From Glebionis coronaria (lineage: Eukaryota; Streptophyta; Magnoliopsida; Asterales; Asteraceae), in the NCBI GenBank assembly GCA_025667525.1, contig CM046882.1, positions 521,446,618 through 521,510,617 of the forward strand: DNA of 64,000 nt. The letters are read 5' to 3'. Positions 9,560 through 21,422 of the stretch are shown here, piece after piece. The translations under genes were made by a program, and so were the position numbers. The number at the start of each line of letters is the position of its first letter. Position 1 is the first letter of the stretch. The notes beneath the pieces are model-generated. The model ran no database searches. It had not been told where the DNA came from and worked only from the letters and a program-made list of their open reading frames with translations.

Positions 9560-10813
9560 CTATTCGAGTGGATACTGAACCATGTGAAGGGGATGATAAT
9601 TGTACCCTCTGAGTAAGGACACATGAAAGACGTTATGAACGTGAGAAAGCTGCGGAGGTAACGCTAAACGATACGATACTTCGCCGACTCGTTCGAGGAT
9701 ATCAAACGGTCCGATGAATCGAGGACTAAGTTTTCCTTTGATTCTGAAATGCCTAACTCCAAGCGCCGGTGATACCTTGAGAAATACATTATCTCCCACT
9801 TTGAAATGCAAATCCCTACGATGCTTGTCGACATAACTCTTTTGACGTGCACGAGATTCTTGTAGTTTCGCCTTAGCTACAGCGACTCTCTCGTTGGTCA
9901 TCTCTATCATCTCTGGTCCTTCAAGAATTCGCTCACCAACCTAATCCCAGCAGATTGGGGCGCGACATTTTCTGCCATACAACATCTCAAACGGTGCACA
10001 CTTGATGCTTGCGTGCCAACTGTTGTTGTATGAAAATTATACCAAGAAGATATAGTCGTCCCAACTTCCTGTCCATTCTAAAGCGCACGCTCGAAGCATG
10101 TCCTCTAATGTCTGAATGGTATGCTCTGATTGTCCGTCAGTCTGAGGATGAAAAGCCGTGCTAAGCTTAAGTCTGGTGCCCCAAGCTTTCTTCAGACTCC
10201 TCCAAAATCGCGAAGTAAACCGAGGATCTCTGTCTGAGATGATACTGGTTGGAGCACCATGAAGTCTCATGATCTCCTTCTGATAAAGATTAGCGAGTTT
10301 TCTAACCGCGTCATCCTTGCGGATCGGTAAGAAATGAGCTGACTTGGTAAGTCGGTCAACGATAACCTAAATGGCATCATGCTTCCTCTTGGTCTGTGGA
10401 AGTCCGGTGAGAAAATCCATGGAGATCTTGTCCCACTTCCACTCTGGAATGTCTAATGGTTGTAGTAGACCACTAGATCGTTGATGCTCGATCTTAAGCT
10501 ACTGGCAGGTAAGACATTTGCAGATATAGGTAGCAACATCCTGTTTCATACCACTCCACCAGAAATACTGTTTGATGTCGTGGTACATCTTGGTGGAACC
10601 AGGATGAATGGAGAAAGGGGAGCTATGAGCTTCAGCCAATAACGCCTCCCTGAGTGTAAGATCATCAGGAACACAAAGTCTAGTGCCCTGCCATATGATA
10701 CCGTCGTCATCTAACCGAAACTCCGTCTGCTGCTCTATGTTCTGAATAATTGCCCAGATTTCACCATCATCCTTTTGAGCTTCCTTGATCCTAGAGAGTA
10801 AGTCATGCTCCAC
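9560..10813 (-). pseudogene. integrase of Tekay-type element
   Basis: Three frame pieces follow one another on the minus strand. 10813-10499 holds the zinc-binding part (IHPGSTKMYHDIKQYFWW, then YICKCLTCQ). 10270-10037 holds the catalytic-core end (GAPTSIISDRDPRFTSRFW, HPQTDGQSE, leading to ML-ACAL). 9910-9560 holds the C-terminal part (QKSYVDKHRRDLHFKVGDNV, GPFDILERVGEVSYRLALP, HNVFHVSLL). This is the retroviral-type integrase that inserts the cDNA. Stops and frame changes between the pieces make it a pseudogene. It sits after RNase H, as in all Ty3/gypsy elements. Confidence 0.85.
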
Positions 10814-10972
10814 TCTAAGATTAGCCTAGTAGCCATGCTGTTCACGTACCATGATATCAATATCCAGTCGCTCCAAGTCTCGTATAATCTCTTCCTCTAT
10901 CTTAATGCCGTTGATCATACCCGACTTTCTACTAAGAGCATCCGCCACTACATTCGCCTTTCTGGGATGATA

Positions 10973-11398
10973 CTACAGATTAATGTCGTAATCCTTCAAC
11001 AGCATTAACCACCTTCTCTGCCTCATGTTCAGTTCACGCTGAGTGAAGATATATTTCAGGCTCTTATGATCTATGAGGATATCACATGATTCGCCATACA
11101 AGTAATGCCTCCAAATATTCAGTGCAAACACAACAGCTGCAAGTTCTAAGTCATGCGTAGGATAGTTCTCCTCATAAGGTTTAAGCTGCCGTGATGCGTA
11201 AGCAATCACTTTCCCATGTTGTATGAGAACACAACCAAGGCCCTTCCCTGAAGCATCACTATAGATCTGAAATCCACCTGTACCAGATGGGAGAGTAAGA
11301 ATATGTGTAGATACCAGCCTCTTCTTTAGGTCTTTAAAGCTCTTCTCTCTTTCTTCAGTCCAGACAAATTTCTCCCCTTTCCGCATCAGTTTGGTCAA
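10973..11398 (-). pseudogene. RNase H of Tekay-type element
   Basis: A 141-codon frame encodes the RT connection and RNase [21 protein letters not shown] supplies the catalytic SDAS Asp, followed by [40 protein letters not shown] and [18 protein letters not shown]. These are the standard gypsy motifs. The frame is isolated from RT by a stop near 11410 and ends at a stop near 10973 (WHHPRKA follows in frame beyond). The decay looks modest: mostly stops rather than deletions. Confidence 0.85.
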
Positions 11399-11410
11399 TG
11401 GCAGTGCTAA

Positions 11411-12256
11411 TCAGGAAAAGTTCTCTACGAACCTACGGTAGTAGCCAGCTAAGCCTAGAAAGCTTCGAACCTCAGTTGCTGACGTTGGTCTTGGCCACTT
11501 GGTAATAGCCTCAACCTTTGCAGGATCCATGGTTATTCCCTCTACGGATACTATGTGGCCTAGAAACGCCATATTACTCAACCACAATTCGCATTTGAAG
11601 AATTTAGTATACAACTGCTTCTGGCGAAGTATCTGTAATACTGTACGAAGATGGTATTCATGTTCTTCTTTTGATTTAGAGAAAATCAGGATGTCATCTA
11701 TGAAAATTATAACGAACTTGTCAAGAAACTCATGGAAGATACGGTTCATCAAGTCCATGAAAACTGTTGGGGTATTGGTAAGGCCAAATGGCATGACTAC
11801 GAATTTGTAGTGTCCATAACGTGTACGGAAAGCAGTCTTGGCGATATCCTGCTCTTTCACCCATAGCTGATGATAGCCAGACCTCAGATCGATCTTAGAG
11901 AAATGTTTGGCCCCTAAGAGTTGGTCAAACAGATCATCAATACGTGGAAAAGGATATCGATTTTTGATGGTGATCTTATTAAGCTCACGATAATCAATTC
12001 AGAGACGCATACTTCTGTCCTTCTTCTTCACGAATAAAACCGGTGCACCCCATGGAGATGCACTAGGTCGGATGAAACCTCGTTCCAAAAGTTCTTGTAG
12101 TTGTTCCTTTAACTCCTTAAGCTCGATGGGAGCCATACGGTAAGGAGCCTTGTAAATTGGCTCTTCTCTTGGGATGAGCTCAATATTAAACTCTACCTCA
12201 CGAGCAGGTGGTATGCCCGGAAGTTCTTCAAGAAAGACGTCGGGAAATTCTGACAC
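11411..12256 (-). pseudogene. reverse transcriptase of Tekay-type element
   Basis: 12256-11999 carries the RT N-terminus ([45 protein letters not shown]). 11860-11411 carries [19 protein letters not shown], the catalytic [12 protein letters not shown] (usual YIDDIL, so the first aromatic is replaced) and [19 protein letters not shown], ending [14 protein letters not shown] stop separates the two frames near 11999, and the text between still codes ([13 protein letters not shown] region). Order and motifs fit chromovirus RT. Confidence 0.85.
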
Positions 12257-12319
12257 GATAGGCTGATTCTAGATGGATGAAGATTCAGCCTCCATATCAT
12301 GAACAGTAGCTAAGAAGCC

Positions 12320-12742
12320 CTAGCAACCATGTGACAATAATGCACGTGCTTGTAAGGTTGAAATTATTTGTACAGACCTTCCTGGTATAAAACCGTTGTG
12401 AAGGTACTCTGGCGCGTTTACATCACCAAAAATGAACCGATATGAATGGCAGTCTATGGTGGCGTGGTGTTTGGATAACCAATCCATGCCTAATATCATG
12501 TCGAAATCGCACATGTCCAATGGAAGTGCGTCAACTGGACGAATTATGTCATCAAAATCAAGGGTAAGACCTCTGTCCCCATGTGTGATGCGTACAGAGT
12601 CTCTTAAGGGCGTGGAAATGTTTAAGACATTTCCTAGTGGCATAAGGAATATCCTAACACGATTGGCATAAACAGTGGATATGACCGAATGAGTAGCACC
12701 CGTGTCAAATAATACGCATGCAGCTTGACCATACATATACAA
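12320..12742 (-). pseudogene. aspartic protease of Tekay-type element
   Basis: The frame contains AACVLFDTGATHSVIS, the DTGATHS active site of gypsy retropepsins, followed by LDFDDIIRPVDALPL and DMILGMDWLSKHHATIDCH, the usual GMDWL--H-A-IDC tail. It would cleave the Gag-Pol precursor. The fragment ends at a stop near 12320, before the RT region, and begins shortly after the Gag zinc knuckle in another frame. Confidence 0.85.
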
Positions 12743-14181
12743 GATTCCAATGATGGTACCTGTTGACTTGTTGGCCTAGTCACGCGAGGTAGTGTACACC
12801 CGTCCGGTAGTCGGAGGTAGCTTGGAGTCGGCATGTCTAGAAGTACCCTCAATCTCACCCTTATGGCAGTCCTTCATGCGATGGCCTGGCTGGCCACAGC
12901 TGAAGCACGCATCGCTATCACAGCGATACGACCCTGGGTGTCTGCGGTTGCACGTAGTGCAAAGAGGGTGAGTATACCCTCCAACAGTTGCCCTAGCTGG
13001 TTGGGAGCCTGTTTAAGAAAGGTATACGTGAGACATGATTATCGGGTACAAACAGGACAGTGCAGAAAATCTTAAGACGTAATACCAGATGTAGCTGCAC
13101 GATTGGGCTGTGAACCGCTGTGGTCCTGCTCCCGTCCGTTGCTATTATTCCTGGTAGTAGATGTTGAAGTGTTAGAAATATGAATCATAAAGCACATAAC
13201 ATAGAAATGAGTAAGTTTAGGGACCTGTTGCTGTTGGAGTTGTTGACGTTGTTACGGTAATTGTCATTACCGCCATGCCTATTCGAAGCAGAACGGTCCT
13301 GAGTCTGACCGTTACCCCTAGGCTGATTCTACTGCTGAGTGGCCAGTTGGGACCGGTCCCAAGTCTTCTGCCTGAAAGATGCAATTGTATAGAGAAGGAT
13401 ATATATTTGGATGGTACTTAAAAATATGAATTGATCACCGCTAATGACGAAATATACCTCTTGTCGGGTCTTTCTGCCTCTCCAAACTCATCCCTCTCTT
13501 GCAGCATCTCCAACTTGCGGGCTGCATGTGCCACCTGTGCCACGGTATTAAAAGTAGCACACACCAAGCTATTGGCGAAAGATGTGCGAAGAGCCAACGA
13601 AAGTGATACGCCTGCTCCTTTGCAGTCTCGGCTGCTACACCATGGAATCCAGCTAGTCGAAGGAACCTCTACATATAATCATTGCTGTTTTCCCGAGCTC
13701 TCTGCCTAATACCATGATACTCCCAATTGAGCTTATCCTGCTCAGCTTTCGGGAAGAACTGCCCCATAACCAACTCCTTGAACTGTGCCCAAGTCAAGCC
13801 AGTCACCCAGTAATCGCCTCCATTCGACAGCTTAAGTGCCTTTTACCATGCAAGCACGTTTCCTTCAAACTCGTAGCAAGCTAACCTTGCCTTAAAGACA
13901 TGGTCGCATCCTATAGTGTCAAAGATCTTCTTAATGTGAGCTATCCAGCTCTCAGCCTCAGCGGGGCTGTCAGTCTGCTCGAAAGATTTCGGACGCTGCT
14001 TATTGAACCGCTCCAGCCATGTGATCAGGGTAGCTGGAGGTGGAGGAAGAGGATTCTTAGAGTGCGGATTGTTGGCACCTTGCACCTCGGCCCGAATTTC
14101 TTTCCTCAGTTGAGGAAGCCTAACTTGCATAGCAGCTTGGACTGCTGCATTTAGTTGCTCTTGTTTACGTGTGAGAACCAT
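12743..14181 (-). pseudogene. Gag of Tekay-type element with CCHC knuckle
   Basis: The likely start is MVLTRKQEQLNAAVQAAM at 14181. WLERFNKQRPKSFEQTDSPA, EAESWIAHIKKIFDTIGC and ARLACYEFEGNVLAW follow, then a stop near 13843. The capsid sequence continues broken (QARENSNDYM, RFLRLAGFHGVAAETAKEQA). Near 12866-12907 the minus strand reads CFSCGQPGHRMKDC, a perfect CCHC zinc knuckle, preceded by CTTCNRRHPG as in Tekay/Del Gags. It would bind genomic RNA. Stops and frameshifts disable it. The Athila-type insertion at 14338 lies only about 157 bp upstream of its start. Confidence 0.8.
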
Positions 14182-14332
14182 ATGACAGTATAAAACAAAA
14201 TGCAATGATTAAGTTGATTTGAACATAATATATAATCATGAAAAAAAATTTATGCATATAAACATGAAATTTTTTTATGCATAAAACAGTGTATGAATGC
14301 ATGGCCAACGAAAATGACATGGGTTTGGGTGA

Positions 14333-14337
14333 ACGCC
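14333..14337. repeat. probable target-site duplication, left
   Basis: ACGCC here matches ACGCA at 23562-23566 in four of five bases, flanking the Athila-type element. Confidence 0.5.
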
Positions 14338-16198
14338 TGATACTAGGATTTTACCTAGTTAGGAAAATTAGGTTCGTTGTGTTGGTCTCATCGAATTCTT
14401 AACGAATTGATTATTGGTTCAAAGTATGACTCTATTGTTTTTGGTGAAACAAATATTTTTGGTTGTTTTTTTAAATAAAAGTGCAAAGACTTAAATGTAA
14501 ATGACTTTAAAGTAAATCTAAGTCTAATTAAAATAAAAGTGCAAGTAATTAAAAGCGTAACGAGAATTAAAAGGGACTAAAGTAAATGACGCAAACTTAA
14601 ATCTATCTAAGGCAAACTTAAAACGCAACTAAAACTTAAACTAAGGTAAGACTAAAATAAATATAAGGCAAGAAAACTTAAAGTGCGACTAATGAAAAAG
14701 GCGGGAAAAATAAAGCTTAAAATTAAAAATCAAGACAAAGACTAAAAAGAACATGAATACAACTCATTCGGAACAATCCTTCGTCCGGAACAATCACTCA
14801 TCCGGAATGTCACCTTCGTTCGGAATGATTCTTCTTCGCTCGGAATATTACCAAAATCCTTGATCCGAAACAAATTATTCTGAATATGTCACTTATCCAA
14901 AACAATCCTTTGTTCGGAACTTCTGCTGATTCAAAGCCCTTGGTTCGGAACTTTATTGGATCGGAAGTCCTTGATCCGGAACTTCTTGGTTCGGAACTTA
15001 GAATGTTTCGAATGAAGAACTTAGCCTTGCTGGTTCGGAACTTCAATCGGATCGGAATACTTCCGAATGAACAAGAAACCTTGATCCGGAACTTTCTGAC
15101 TCGGAAGTTTCCTGGTTCGGAGCTTTCTGATTCGGAAGTTCTGGACTTGGGAACCTTGGTTCGGAAGTTTTTTGAATGAACAAAGAGTCGATCCGGAACT
15201 CCTTGATCCGGAACTTCTTGGTTCGGAATTCCTTGGTGTTGACCCGGAACTTACCTGGGAATCACAGTAACAGAAACGAACCGAAGAACAAGGAAATACA
15301 GTAACACACGAATCTAATCACAATTTAACCAAAATTAAACACAAGATTAAACCAAACTAATAACAAAACATCCAATAATCATAAACAAACTAACCAAAAC
15401 AATAAAACTAACAAAACTAACCACGATAATCAAAATCCACTTTGATCAAAATAAGAACAAGAACATGAACATAAACATAAAAAGATTAAGAAAGGTAGAT
15501 AGGAGATTAACAAGACAAAGTAAAGATTGACAAGAATTAAATGAAAAACTTACTTGAAATTAAATGGTAATTAAGGTGCAAGACAAGTATTTAAATTTGA
15601 CAAGTATTTAAATGACAAGGTAATTAAAGGTGGAAGAACTAATTGTCACTATTAGCCAACAAAATGAAATGATTAACTTCCTAATCTATTTATAGGGGAG
15701 GATTAAGGAATGCTTATGAAGCTTCCTCCCCTCTTTCCTTTTCTCTTAATTGCATCATTAGGCCCTTCCTTCTTAATCTCTTTGTTAATTTGCACCATTA
15801 GTCCTTAAGCCTTTAAATCTTCTTTAATCTTGGACTTTTATGACTTTTGGCTCGGGATTTCTTTGAACTCGTCTTTTAATTCTTCAATAAATTAGACTTG
15901 AGTTTTTCGGCTTTTGATAAACTTCCGTCTTTTGACTTATTCTTCGATAAATCTTCAGAATTGGTCTTGGAGTTCCGTTCTTTTTGCACTCTTGACTTCT
16001 TGACCTCGTCTTTCATCTTTTTCTTCAATAAAAGCCCGTAAATGCCCGTGTTTTCTCCACTTTTCACCTTTTCGTCCTAAATCACAACAAAAACACAAAC
16101 CACGCATAATTCCGACTTAAAAGACATAAAATACACGTTTTGGCTCGGTTATTATTGTAATTAAGTGGTAAAAGGGATGGGTGTTTACACACCTATTA
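14338..16198 (-). mobile_element. Athila-type 3' LTR
   Basis: This spans plus-strand TGATACTAGG to CACACCTATTA and matches 21675-23561 with roughly twenty single-base differences counted by eye and one 26-bp gap near 22275. The central part (about 14760-15260) is full of CGGAAC-type repeats, mostly TTCGGAAC and ATCCGGAAC. The final TA replaces the expected CA. On the minus strand a polypurine-like GTAGGGGATTT lies just upstream of the LTR start. Confidence 0.9.
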
Positions 16199-18230
16199 AA
16201 TCCCCTACACTTGACCATTGCAATGTCCTCATGCAATGCATTAGTTACAAAGCAAGTTTACATTTTTCATCATAATTAATCCACGTTGGCCTTTATTAAC
16301 GAGATAGAAAATTATAAACATACAAAGTAAAGAAATCAAAATCATACCTTGGGTTTTGGAACTGTTATGAATAATCATCATCCTCAAGTTTTCACTTTCT
16401 CCAAACCAAGCTTAAAAACGAGATCACTGTTATTATAAGTTAGTAAACTAACACGAACTCATGTGGGCCAATTATTCACTTAGACTCCCTTATTCCTAGG
16501 TGTATCTCTTATATTTTATTGTTGTCTTGAATGATCACGAGGATACATTGTTTTACTTATTTCGATAGTTTATTAGGCCGAAAATAAAGTGAACGATTTA
16601 ATCAATAGTTAGCTAAAGGACAAAATCTTTTAAAACTGCTTCTCGGGACCTCATAAAGTTCATATCTTGGCATAACTCGCTTCGCGATTTGAGACCTTTC
16701 TCGGACCGATATTTGGCAGCGACTTCATACTTCAAACCTTGAGAGACTTTCATGAAATTATGGTCTTCTCTTCATAATGGAATTTCTTCATTTGAAATTT
16801 TGAGAGATTCATACTTGGACCACGACTTCTTCATTTTTCTACAATCTTTATTTTGGACTTTGATATACAACGATCCGCCTCCTTTTATGACTTGGATCTA
16901 TTTATCCTCATACCTTGCTAGGGTCTTTTCGGATACACTTCTCCATGACTTTTGGGGAGTTTTTGCTTTTCGTCGTGTGTCTCGATCCTTCATATTGATT
17001 TTCGATAAATGATTCTTCACATCACTTTGGATCTTTGGAAACAAAATATAGCCCTCATGCCTTGTTAGGGCCTTTTCGGACTCGCCAATCTTCGCGTCCC
17101 GCTTCAATAAGTTATGCCTTGGCTATGAACTCTAATCCATACCGAGCAACTTTTAAACGATTTTGGGCTAGAAGCTAAGTAACTTTTCAAATCGTACAAC
17201 CTTATTTATTGCAGATAAATTTATTAGCAAGCGATGGGAGAATAGGCTTATAATTAACTCACATAAATTCACGAAAGAATACCGAACTTATAATTGGCTC
17301 TATCATCTCTCGTTCTCCACAGTTTAAAATCTCATGTAATGAGACTCGTGGATGCTTAGCCTATTAAATCAAAGTTTTGGGTTTTCGAGTCGCCTATAGG
17401 ATCTTGCAAACTCTTAGACTTTTTCAAGTTTAGAAATCGCATTTTAAAGTTCCCTTGATAAACGACTCTCTAGGATCAATAATAGGAACTTGCGAAAAGT
17501 TCTAGTTCTTAACCCGTGAGAGTTAAGACTTTCGCGTTTTATAGCTCCCTATATAAAAGCCTAGCAAAACTTGACTTAAACACGTTAAGGATACTAGCTA
17601 GAGTAAACTTAGATAAGTAAACTCGGGTTGAGTCAAAAGATTCACAACGTTTGAAAATTAAAACCACTTTATTAAACATTTATTCTAATAAGGAAAGAAA
17701 ATAACTATACAAAGGGCAAAACTAATAGGCCAAAATAGATCAAAAATTTTGAAAAATGTCGAAAAATTGATTTTCCGGTTAATACTGAGGACAAATACAA
17801 GGAAAAGGCCACTTAACTTCGATAGAATTCCCCCCTACACTTAACATAAACATTGTCCTCAATGTTTAAGCATGTGGGAGTAAACTCCCCTACACTTAGG
17901 ACATTGTGCACTTTGTTTTAAATCTCGCTAAGGAAGAGACAACTAAAGAGATTCCTATTTTAATATTGAGAAAATATAAAATAGTGAACCGAAAAGAGTT
18001 TAGGATAGAACCGGGAAGAAGTGAGCACGGAATCACGGGTCGTCAAGAATCATCAAGAGTGGATCATTGAGCGCTCAAATCCCTGATTAAGAAGAGAGGA
18101 GAGGAAATAGCAAACCAACGGGTCTCCCCCTACACTTATGATAAAGAAAGCTAAAAGATAGATGCATGGGTTGCCTCCCAAGAAGCGCTTGATTTTTGAT
18201 TACCGAGTCGTGAGCCTGACTCGACCTTGA
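16199..18230 (-). other. non-coding 3' part of Athila-type element
   Basis: This is about 2 kb between the Gag-protease stop and the 3' LTR, with no RT, RNase H, integrase or envelope-like frame. On the minus strand GTGTAGGGG-type tracts occur near 16203, 17832, 17892 and 18125. The one near 17832 sits next to CATTGAGGACAATG, a sequence I recall from the region after pol in Athila/Tat elements. Confidence 0.65.
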
Positions 18231-21200
18231 TTACCATAGGAAGAAGCATGAAACATATCCACCGGGATCAAAGACATAGTTTTCGTCCATCAAATAGCAC
18301 AAGCTTAAGGCGAACAAGGCAAGCCAAAAAAGAGTAGGCAAGGTTCCCTTAAGCAGCGGTGGAGCACGGTGGGAGCAAGGGTGAAGTGGTACAAGCAGAT
18401 TTCCATAAGTTCCAAAGATATTTCCTTTTATTGCATCAGGTGGATACTGAGATGGCTGTAGAATATCGATACCGGGGTCGAACACCTTTCCCTTTAGGAG
18501 AAAATAGCACTCAGGCTCAGCAGAGTGTGAAGAAGATCCGCGAAGAAGCACAACCTCGTCCTCAGAAGGGGGACAAAGAGGTGTTAAATCATATGTGCTG
18601 CGGATATTGGTGTCGACCGGTTTCTTCTCCTTAGAAAGAATGTTCTTCAAATCCAAAGTAGGATCAAGACGATAATCTTCAAAGTCATAAGGAGGAGCAT
18701 CACTCTCATGAGGGAAGTAAGTGTTGAGAAATTCAGAGAAGTCTTCCTCAAATGAGAAATCGTCCAAAGTAGGATCGAGTGATGGCGGAGGATCTTCATT
18801 ATGTGAAGAATCGCTCGAAAGAGTATCAGCCTCCTCAAAATCATCATATGTGGGCAGATCGGGATACTCAGAAGTAAGGTCATCATAATCATCCGAATCT
18901 GAGCTAGATTCATCATCATAAGCATCAAAGACCGGTGGAGAATCATAAATGGGAGAAGCGTCCAAATTGGAGAGAGAATCATCCACATCATCTTGAAAAA
19001 GTGGATTATCAATGGAAGAATCGAATAGAGGATTGTTGTAGACAACAAAGTCATCATGTACATTAATCATATTCACTGATTCTCGGCCAAAGGATTTGAC
19101 TGTAAGCTTCCCCATTTTAAAAATTAGTGAATCATTCCCGACTCTAAAGATTAACTCACCTTCGGCCACATCCACTAAAGCTCGTCCGGTTCTCAAGAAT
19201 GGCCGACCAAGTATTAAAGGAATACGAGGGTCCATTTCATAATCAACGATGACAAAATCGACCGGGAAAGTAAATGTGCCAACTTTTATGAACATGTCTT
19301 CGGCAATACCAACAGGGTAAGCGAGAGTGCGATTTGCAAGTTCAAGAGTCATCTTTGTTGGAGTGAGGTCGGGTAATGATATTGCTTTCCAAACACTCAA
19401 TGGCATCAGATTAATACTTGCCCCGAGATCAGCAAGGGCAGTAAATTCTTCAGTTTTGTTGAAAACGCAAGGCAACACAAAACGACCGGGATCTCCAAGC
19501 TTTTCCAGATGTTCTTTAAGAATAACTGCAGAGCAGTTTTCATTTACGCGTGTGTTGGCGAGTTCAATCAGCTTCTCCTTCTTGTTAAGCAATTCCTTAA
19601 ATGCTTTGACAAATTTCGGCATGTGGACAAGTGCTTCAAGAAAGCTAATGTTGAAGTTCATTTGAGAGATCATCTTCACATAGCATGACACTTCAGCGTC
19701 ATCCTTGGTTAGCATTTTGGTCTTGCCTAAACGCGAAGGATAAGGGATATTGGGTTTGGGTGGTGCAGGCGTAGGTGTAGTAGGTAAAGGTTGAGATGTT
19801 GAAGGGTCCTTCCTAGGTACATCGTCATGACGAGGCGGAGACGGTAATGGTGCACTAATACTAGTTGTAGGAGGAGTAGGGATAAATGGTGGTGGAGGAG
19901 GTGTAGATGATGGGGGTGGGATTGGTGGATCGACAATGGTAATTCCACTACGAGTAGTAATAGCACTCACATTTGCTCGCGGATTGGTGACGGTGTTTGA
20001 AGGTAGAGAACTCGAAGTAGAAGGTTGAGCTGCGGGCAAGAAACTAGCAAGCATATTCTTCAAATCAGTCGTTTGATTGCTGAAGGATGATTGAATATTA
20101 TCTCGAAGCTCGGATCTAATCTCATTTCCTTGGTTGGTGATATCTCCTTTAAAATTGATAATTTGGCTCTGCAGATTCTTGATTTGCTCACCTTGGGTTC
20201 TCATGATGGCTTCAACATCGGGGGTAATGGGTGGGGTTTGTTGAGCGGGTGGGTGATAAGGATTAGAAGCTCTTGGTGGGATTTGGTTGCTTCTATTGTA
20301 GTTGGTGGCGGGGTTTTGGTTTTGAGGAGAAAAACCGGGTGAAAGGTAGTTGTTAGATCGGTAACTCAGCAGATTTCTATCCCCTTGTGGTCGAGCTTGG
20401 TAATTTTCCAGTGAATAATTACCATAAGCTGCATACACATTTTCCGGATTTCCTTGTGTAGAAGGACAATCGGTGTATGAGTGAGGACCGCCGCATGTTT
20501 CACAAGGATTGGCAACCGCTTTAACTTGTTGTTGTTGTTGGTTTGAAGCGAGAAGCGTGATACTTTTGCTCATTTCAGTCATCATGCGGGTGAGTTCGAT
20601 CATATCAGGGTTTGCTGAGGTGGAAGAAACATTGACTCTCGGATTGTTCCTTGAAGAAGCAGAGGAATCCCAGTTTTTGTGGTGAGTAGTCATGTTCTCA
20701 ATTAGCTCTCTACACTCCTCGGGTCTCCTTTTCATGAATGTGCCACCGGCGGCTGCATTAATCGTATCACGATCACGAAAAGTCAATCCGTTGTAGAAAG
20801 TATCTATTAAGGTCACAGGGAGCATGTTGTGGTTTGAACAACGATCGATCAAGACATTATATCTTTCCCAAGCATCAAAAAGAGATTCATCGGGATCTTG
20901 CATGAAACCGCTGATTTGATTGCGAAGGCTCGTGACCATGGATGGTGGAAAGTAGCGCGATAAAAAGCGTTGAGTCATGTCATCCCAAGTGTGAATAGAA
21001 TTCTTCGGGAGACGATCAAACCATTTCTCGGCATGATGGGATAAAGTATGTGGAAAGAGTTGTAGGCGAAGAACATCCATTGTGGCACCAGGCAACTTCA
21101 TGCTTTGGGTGATTGTAATGAACTTGTCGAGGTGTTTGTTGGCATCATCATCAGGCAATCCACGGAAAGGATTTGTTTGCACTTGCTGAATCATGTGGTG

Positions 21201-21422
21201 CTTCAACGAAAACTCAGGAGCGTTGATTTGCATCGGCGCAATCGGTCCTCCTCGTCCAAACATGGTAGGTTGACAAAGCTCCTCCATTGTCCGAAGATCG
21301 GGCTGTGGAAGAACATTGTTGTTATTGTTGAGGTGCGGTGGATTATTGTTGTTGTTAACACCTGACATACTTAAATCTTCTTGAGTCTCGGGCTCTTGAT
21401 AATTAGAAGATCTAGTACGCAT
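18231..21422 (-). CDS. Athila-type Gag-protease polyprotein, intact, no RT/IN
   Basis: A 1063-aa frame without stops, from MRTRSSNYQEPETQ (ATG at 21422-21420; an ATG 19 codons earlier is less likely because Athila Gags begin MRTRS). Residues about 115-245 are the retrotransposon Gag domain (LFPHTLSHHAEKWFDRLP, SRYFPPS). Residues 307-319 are an Athila-style zinc knuckle CETCGGPHSYTDC. A Pro-rich linker with ITTRSG follows. A retropepsin has the Athila-type active site ADLGASINLMP (665-669) and ILGRPFL (737-743). The tail is very acidic and ends in a hydrophobic stretch (LFWLALFALSLCYLM). Reverse transcriptase, RNase H and integrase are absent, so mobilisation would need enzymes from a full-length relative. 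The intact frame and similar LTRs suggest recent activity. Confidence 0.9.
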   Translation of the reverse strand: MRTRSSNYQEPETQEDLSMSGVNNNNNPPHLNNNNNVLPQPDLRTMEELCQPTMFGRGGPIAPMQINAPEFSLKHHMIQQVQTNPFRGLPDDDANKHLDKFITITQSMKLPGATMDVLRLQLFPHTLSHHAEKWFDRLPKNSIHTWDDMTQRFLSRYFPPSMVTSLRNQISGFMQDPDESLFDAWERYNVLIDRCSNHNMLPVTLIDTFYNGLTFRDRDTINAAAGGTFMKRRPEECRELIENMTTHHKNWDSSASSRNNPRVNVSSTSANPDMIELTRMMTEMSKSITLLASNQQQQQVKAVANPCETCGGPHSYTDCPSTQGNPENVYAAYGNYSLENYQARPQGDRNLLSYRSNNYLSPGFSPQNQNPATNYNRSNQIPPRASNPYHPPAQQTPPITPDVEAIMRTQGEQIKNLQSQIINFKGDITNQGNEIRSELRDNIQSSFSNQTTDLKNMLASFLPAAQPSTSSSLPSNTVTNPRANVSAITTRSGITIVDPPIPPPSSTPPPPPFIPTPPTTSISAPLPSPPRHDDVPRKDPSTSQPLPTTPTPAPPKPNIPYPSRLGKTKMLTKDDAEVSCYVKMISQMNFNISFLEALVHMPKFVKAFKELLNKKEKLIELANTRVNENCSAVILKEHLEKLGDPGRFVLPCVFNKTEEFTALADLGASINLMPLSVWKAISLPDLTPTKMTLELANRTLAYPVGIAEDMFIKVGTFTFPVDFVIVDYEMDPRIPLILGRPFLRTGRALVDVAEGELIFRVGNDSLIFKMGKLTVKSFGRESVNMINVHDDFVVYNNPLFDSSIDNPLFQDDVDDSLSNLDASPIYDSPPVFDAYDDESSSDSDDYDDLTSEYPDLPTYDDFEEADTLSSDSSHNEDPPPSLDPTLDDFSFEEDFSEFLNTYFPHESDAPPYDFEDYRLDPTLDLKNILSKEKKPVDTNIRSTYDLTPLCPPSEDEVVLLRGSSSHSAEPECYFLLKGKVFDPGIDILQPSQYPPDAIKGNIFGTYGNLLVPLHPCSHRAPPLLKGTLPTLFWLALFALSLCYLMDENYVFDPGGYVSCFFLW

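Noticed and set aside
14810..15179. Frames over the CGGAAC repeats
   Set aside because: Repeat-driven frames in an LTR, repeated nearly unchanged at 22303-22542.
15876..16067. 63-codon Lys-rich frame, also at 23239-23430
   Set aside because: Lies in both LTR copies; no start context or motif supports translation.
18647..20342. Several frames on both strands inside the Athila Gag-protease region
   Set aside because: They are shadows of the 1063-aa frame, with low-complexity Leu/Met or Gly/Val-rich composition.
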